Positions 60,179 through 64,000 of a stretch of 64,000 nucleotides of DNA are shown one piece after another. The notes under the pieces are model-generated. The model worked only from the letters and a program-made list of their open reading frames with translations, made no database searches and had not been told where the DNA came from. The position numbers and the translations under genes were made by a program. Positions within the stretch are counted from its first letter, which is position 1, and the number at the start of each line of letters is the position of its first letter. The stretch comes from Plotosus lineatus. Its lineage: Eukaryota; Chordata; Actinopteri; Siluriformes; Plotosidae. The stretch is taken from positions 38,662,501-38,726,500 of the forward strand of contig CM045733.1 of NCBI GenBank assembly GCA_024760905.1. Direction: 5' to 3'.

Positions 60179-60435
60179 AGATTCATAATGAGAAAATTGT
60201 GTGTTGCATCCCTGCTGTTATAGTTGTTAGCATTAGTGTATGAATGAATGTGTTGATAATGAAGTAATCTGAGGTGCTGCCATGACGATCTACATTATTA
60301 ATAAGAATTGAAAGAATATTACTCACTTTTAGACATTTGATTTTATTGATCCCTATATACAGTATATATACACACATAGATAGATCTGTATTTAAGAGTG
60401 TGATGTAAATGGTAAGGTAGCTGGAAGACCGAACC

Positions 60436-60441
60436 AATAAA
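60436..60441 (+). promoter_or_regulatory. gabarapl2: gabarapl2 polyadenylation signal
   Basis: The first AATAAA downstream of the stop codon, 335 nt away. Confidence 0.65.
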
Positions 60442-60649
60442 CACAACAGAACAGGTGGAGGGGTCTCTCTTCTTCTTTCATTGTACACCACACTGCCAGC
60501 AGGCACAGGACAGATTATGACCTCTGACCCCCATCAGCTGACAGCAACACAGCTGAGAAACTGTCCTTTCCTTCTCATTTCCTCATTTGGATGCATACAG
60601 ACTTGAGGTCATAAAACATATTGATGTCAGTACATAATATACTACATAT

Positions 60650-60655
60650 TTTATT
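60650..60655 (-). promoter_or_regulatory. adat1: adat1 polyadenylation signal
   Basis: AATAAA on the minus strand (tttatt on plus), about 210 nt after the adat1 stop. Confidence 0.55.
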
Positions 60656-60864
60656 TAACTATTCAAAAACTACACCTTTTTTTTTTTTAAACAGTTCACA
60701 ACATTTGCAAGTTACAACATATTTACTGTTTCAATGGGGAGCTGTTATTGTGGTGAGGAAACAAAGTCCATGCCTTCAACATCACTGGTACATCACAACA
60801 TTCTCAGGTTTTATAGTGAAGAACAAACACCACCGTAGATAATTTTGTCTGTTTTATGTGTATG

Positions 60865-60997
60865 TCAGGTGAAAAAGAGTAGATTTCGAGGGCTCTGGGG
60901 CCACAGAGTGAACACTTGTGTTCGTATTGAGCTCCACGCCTTCTGGTATTCAACAGCTGCTGTTTTATAGTCCCAGTATGAGCTGAGATCTTTTCCC
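60865..60997 (-). CDS. adat1: adat1 last exon (tRNA-specific adenosine deaminase 1, C-terminus)
   Basis: ADAT1 deaminates adenosine 37 to inosine in tRNA-Ala. This minus-strand exon follows a tgtttcag acceptor and encodes 43 codons (GKDLSSYWDYKTAAVEYQKA, then WSSIRTQVFTLW and a tail) before TGA. The YKxAAxxYQ-AW-R-QVF pattern fits the C-terminal end of ADAT1 as I recall it, and related ends occur in ADARs. Position and orientation agree with the vertebrate order tmem231-gabarapl2-adat1. The catalytic exons would lie beyond the right edge; none was found in 61-64 kb. Confidence 0.8.
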
Positions 60998-61234
60998 CTG
61001 AAACACATGCACACAGATGTGGTAGATATGAGAGATAAACAGGAAGGGATTGGTCTGGGTTTAGATCTGTCCATTCAGCTCTCTATTTTAATTTCCTGTG
61101 AAAGAGAAAGAATCAAAAGCATGTGACTAAAATTCAGAAATATTAACCAATTCAAACAGACAATCCTCCGTGCTCAATTTTAATCATATTCTTCAGTCAC
61201 TACTGTAAAGATACTTAATTGGCTCTTATTATTA

Positions 61235-61475
61235 AATTGTGTGGTGTTCAAATGCCAGTTAAATTCCTACTGTGCTCAGACCCCTGGGGCGGTCTTAAGA
61301 ACAAGTGGGCCTCAGTCCACCCAGCAGTATAAATATGCAGCAGTAAAAAAAAACAATGGAAAGGTAACCTGCTATCTAGAAGAAGTTGAACTCAGTCACT
61401 TTATTATCCTAAAACTGGGTTAAACTCCAGCTGTGATGCACCACCCGGCTCCAGTGTAAGAATCTTTTTATTAAA
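61235..61475 (+). mobile_element. SINE-2, copy 3 (5'-truncated)
   Basis: Starts inside box B (gtgttcaaatgcc) and continues through cacccagcagtataaat and ggaaaggtaacctgc. Matches 8321-8645. Confidence 0.7.
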
Positions 61476-61554
61476 AGAGACAGGGCTTCATCTACAACCG
61501 TCACCATGAGTGTTCCTTATTCTCACGATTGCAAATAGTTGGCAGTGGAAGCAG

Positions 61555-61765
61555 CCGTAACTTAATGGTTAGCAAAGAGTTTGGGACCAAAAGGTCGATG
61601 GTTTGATTCCCGAACCAGCAGGAAAATATGTGGCAGTGGGAGGACTGAGCAGCACCTCCCACTTCCTCCACCTGCAAGGCTGAAGTGCCCTTGAGCGTGT
61701 GTTCACTTTGGTCAAGTTAAATTAAAAAATGCTCGATAATCCCTGGGATTAATATAATATATCAA
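61555..61765 (+). mobile_element. SINE-3, copy 3
   Basis: Plus-strand head gcagccgtaacttaatggtt and gtttgattcccgaaccagca, then tgaagtgcccttgagc and an aatccctgggattaatat tail. Confidence 0.75.
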
Positions 61766-61937
61766 AACGATTAAAAAATATGTTGAAACAACATTCCATC
61801 TGTTACTTTACACCTTTCCTGTTAGTCGACTTAAAGACCCACCCATCTGTGATAATCAGAGAAATTAATGTGGCAGTGTTCCATGCAGAACAACATGAGA
61901 ATTTTAAAAAATCATATCTAATTAAGCAAATGAGTAA

Positions 61938-61938
<1 letters not shown>

Positions 61939-61981
<43 letters not shown>
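61939..61981. repeat. (CA)n microsatellite
   Basis: About 21 CA units, followed by a short TA run. Confidence 0.97.
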
Positions 61982-62042
61982 TATATATATATATATTATA
62001 TATAAAAGGACAGGACAAAGACTTTCTATTGAAACTCCATTT

Positions 62043-62097
62043 ATCACTACAGATCTGTTTCGAGGGGTGGTGAAACCATCCTCTCTCTTCAGGTGAT
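62043..62097 (-). ncRNA. Hammerhead ribozyme motif (type I), left arm
   Basis: The exact reverse complement of the motif at 62209-62263, therefore encoded on the minus strand. Because the arms are identical, a read-through transcript of either strand carries one ribozyme and one complementary antisense copy that can sequester it in a long hairpin. Confidence 0.8.
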
Positions 62098-62208
62098 TAT
62101 AGAAGAATCCTTCTGGAATTCTTCTATGAAAGGATTCTTCTATGAAAGGATTCTTCTATGAAAGGATTCTTCTACGAAAGGATTCTTCTATGAAAGGATT
62201 CTTCTATA

Positions 62209-62263
62209 ATCACCTGAAGAGAGAGGATGGTTTCACCACCCCTCGAAACAGATCTGTAGTGAT
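62209..62263 (+). ncRNA. Hammerhead ribozyme motif (type I), right arm
   Basis: All core elements occur in order: stem I strand ATCAC (62209-62213), CTGAAGA (62214-62220), stem II GAGAGG...CCCCTC with inner TGGT/ACCA and a TTC loop (62221-62244), GAAA (62245-62248), a short palindromic stem III ACAGATCTGT (62248-62257), then A62258 as the cleavage residue and GTGAT (62259-62263) closing stem I. This matches CUGANGA-stem II-GAAA-stem III-UH. The tiny stem III suggests dimer function, as described for Penelope-type hammerheads. Catalysis is inferred. Confidence 0.8.
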
Positions 62264-62372
62264 AAATGGAGTTTCAATAGAAAGTCTTTGTCCTGTCCTT
62301 TTATTTTTGTTATTTGCTCTACCAAAAAGTATTGAGCACTCTCCTACGGAAGGATCTACTCAGAAAATCCTC

Positions 62373-62419
<47 letters not shown>

Positions 62420-62420
62420 A
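62373..62420. repeat. (TA)n(TG)n and (TATG)n microsatellite
   Basis: Compound simple repeat between the inverted repeat and the Tc1 element. Confidence 0.95.
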
Positions 62421-62559
62421 AAAGGTGAGGTAATTGCAGTTAATCCTATTAATGGGGAAAACTGAATTCAATTTCATGGCCACACCCAGACCTGATTTTC
62501 TGCCAGACATTAACATTCAGGAGATCCCGAACATAAAACCTGTCTGACAAGGTGAGGTA

Positions 62560-63545
62560 AGCCATACTGAACATGCACCATCATACCACTATCTACGCGA
62601 GTTTCAAGAGCAAACAAGAAAGAAGATTATAGAGATGTCTCAGTCTGGGAAAGAATTTAAAGTCATTGGTAAATCTTTAGGATGGCAGCAGACCACTGTC
62701 AGAGCCATTATCCATAAATGGAGAAGGCATGGCACAGTGGTGACCCTTCACATGAGTGGCCGACCTACCAAAATTACCCCAGGTGCACAGTGCAGACTAA
62801 CCGGAGAAGCCACGAAGGATCTAAAAACCACTTCTAAACAACTACAAGCCTCACCAGCCTCAGTTAATGTCAATTTTCATGATTCACCATCAGAAAGACC
62901 CGAGGCAAAAATGGTATCCATAGAAGAGTCCCGAGGTGAAAGCCACTGTTGACAAAAAAGAATATCAAGTCACGACTCACTTTTGCCAAGAATCATCCTG
63001 ATAATCCCCAAAACTTTTAAGAAAATGTCCTCTGGGCTGATGAAACTAAAATTGAACTTTTAGGGAGAAATGCATCCCACTACATCTGGCGTAAAAGTGA
63101 CACTGCATTTAATAAAAAGAACATTGTGGTGGAAGTGTGATTATCTGGGCCTGCTTTGCTGCTTCAGGACCTGGGCAACTTGTCACAATTGATGGTACCA
63201 TGAATTCTGCTCGCTACCAAGAAATCCTGGTGAAGAATGTTCTATCAGTTTGAGACCTCAAGCTAAAGCACACCTGGGTTCTGCAGCAAGACAATGATCC
63301 GAATCACACCAGCAAGTCCACTTCTGAATGGAAAAAGAACAAAATGAGGGTTTTGAGTGGCCTAGTCAAGGCCCCGACCTGAACCCTATTGAGATGCTGT
63401 GAGATGATCTTAAAAAAAAGAAATTGATCCAAAATCCCATCACAGCCATGTGAAAGACTCATCGCCTCTTATCGCAAACGCTTGACTGCAGTTATTGCTG
63501 CAAAAGGTGTTTCAACCAGCTATTAGGTTTAGGGGCATTTACAAA
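62560..63545 (+). pseudogene. Tc1-like transposase pseudogene, longer copy
   Basis: The frame starts at 62635 (MSQSGKEFKVIGKSLGWQQT, DNA-binding domain with GRPTKITP) and runs to 62952. Later blocks in other frames include the YIWRKSDTAF-like region near 63080, an LQQDNDPNHTSKST-like catalytic block near 63280 and DLNPIEML near 63377. Frameshifts and an in-frame stop inactivate it. Similar to the remnant at 18715. Confidence 0.85.
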
Positions 63546-63854
63546 ACAAAAAACAACCCAAAATCTCCCATCAAAACTGGATACACTGTTGAGAGGTGTG
63601 CATCTGCGTGTGTGCGTGAGGCTGTATGTGTGTACTTATATTTTATTTACATCTTATGCATTATTTTTTAATGTTTCATTGTTATTATCAGCATTAATAG
63701 CATTGAAGATGTATTTATTGATATTATAGACACATATACATGTAAATATGTCAATCGCGGGGGGGGGGGGGGGGGTGTTGATCCTACTTCGTGGATTTTG
63801 ATGGTTGCGTGGGGATCTCAGTCCCAATTAACCGCAGAAAGTGAGGGATCCCTG
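63546..63854 (+). mobile_element. pogo-type MITE P1, right-end fragment
   Basis: Matches the right half of the P1 element at 35870-36541 (acaacccaaaatct, catcaaaactggatacact) and ends in the complement of the P1 terminus, agtgagggatccctg. Its left part is missing where the Tc1 remnant ends. A G run of about 17 lies at 63758-63774. Confidence 0.7.
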
Positions 63855-64000
63855 AATATAACTCTGCCAAAGCCTGTCCCAAGCTAGGTTGAGAAAGGAG
63901 GAGGGTCCGGCATGGGGTAGAGATACCATGACGGTAAAAGATAACCAATGAAATCGATGAGATGCAAAACAATATGGAGCCATGTCGGCTCAGACATCGC

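Larger units (their letters stand above)
62004..62302. mobile_element. Perfect inverted repeat carrying two hammerhead motifs (probable Penelope-like fragment)
   Basis: Two 109-bp arms (62004-62112 and 62194-62302) are identical reverse complements. The 81-bp centre consists of about five copies of a 16-bp unit (aaggattcttctatga). Each arm contains a hammerhead ribozyme motif. Known Penelope-like retroelements carry type I hammerheads in their terminal repeats, so inverted fragments of such an element are the likeliest source. No Penelope RT is visible nearby. Confidence 0.7.

Noticed and set aside
60865..60997. Assignment of this exon to an ADAR gene
   Set aside because: ADAR C-termini share the YKxAAxxYQ pattern, but the QVF-W ending and the neighbouring gabarapl2 fit ADAT1 better; not proven without upstream exons.

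Overview
The window is nuclear DNA of a vertebrate, almost certainly a teleost fish. It holds spliced orthologues of two complete vertebrate genes and the last exon of a third, in the order tmem231 (-), gabarapl2 (+), adat1 (-). As I recall, this is the gene order around human GABARAPL2. The transposon load is fish-like: Rex3 and other RTE LINEs, L2, Tc1/mariner, pogo/Tigger-type and hAT MITEs, and tRNA-headed SINEs. There are no bacterial-style operons. Nearly all long open frames belong to retrotransposons; the host genes are short exons scattered through 40 kb.

Layout. 1-19.4 kb is transposon-dominated intergenic DNA: a decayed retroviral pol with an LTR-like segment (1.2-3.6 kb), two RTE LINEs (A 5.9-8.1 kb, B 9.1-12.0 kb), a large CR1/L2-like LINE (13.4-17.8 kb), and a Tc1 remnant. 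19.5-31.7 kb is tmem231 (7 exons, 309 codons, ciliary transition-zone protein). Its last intron has AT-AC ends with U12-type splice signals and contains RTE copy D. Intron 1 contains a three-layer nest (SINE, then hAT MITE, then RTE copy C). 31.7-33.95 kb is the divergent intergenic region, with RFX-like half sites on the tmem231 side and CRE and NRF1-like motifs on the gabarapl2 side. 33.95-60.1 kb is gabarapl2 (4 exons, 117 codons, ATG8 family), whose introns hold RTE copies E and F, two Rex3 copies, an L2 element, several pogo-like MITEs and SINEs. 60.9-61.0 kb is the last exon of adat1, convergent with gabarapl2. The right edge holds SINE fragments, a perfect 109-bp inverted repeat whose arms each carry a complete hammerhead ribozyme motif, a Tc1 transposase pseudogene and a pogo-MITE end.

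How parts relate. The abundant SINE family (11 copies, SINE-1) has a tRNA-like head. In eight copies the 3' half is built from two pieces of the resident RTE LINE (part of its 5' UTR joined to its 3' terminus). In the other three copies the same head and body carry a different LINE-like tail. Target-site duplications, read directly for many elements, give a relative insertion order. The most noteworthy observations are the hammerhead-bearing palindrome, the U12 AT-AC intron, and the SINE tail architecture and tail swap.
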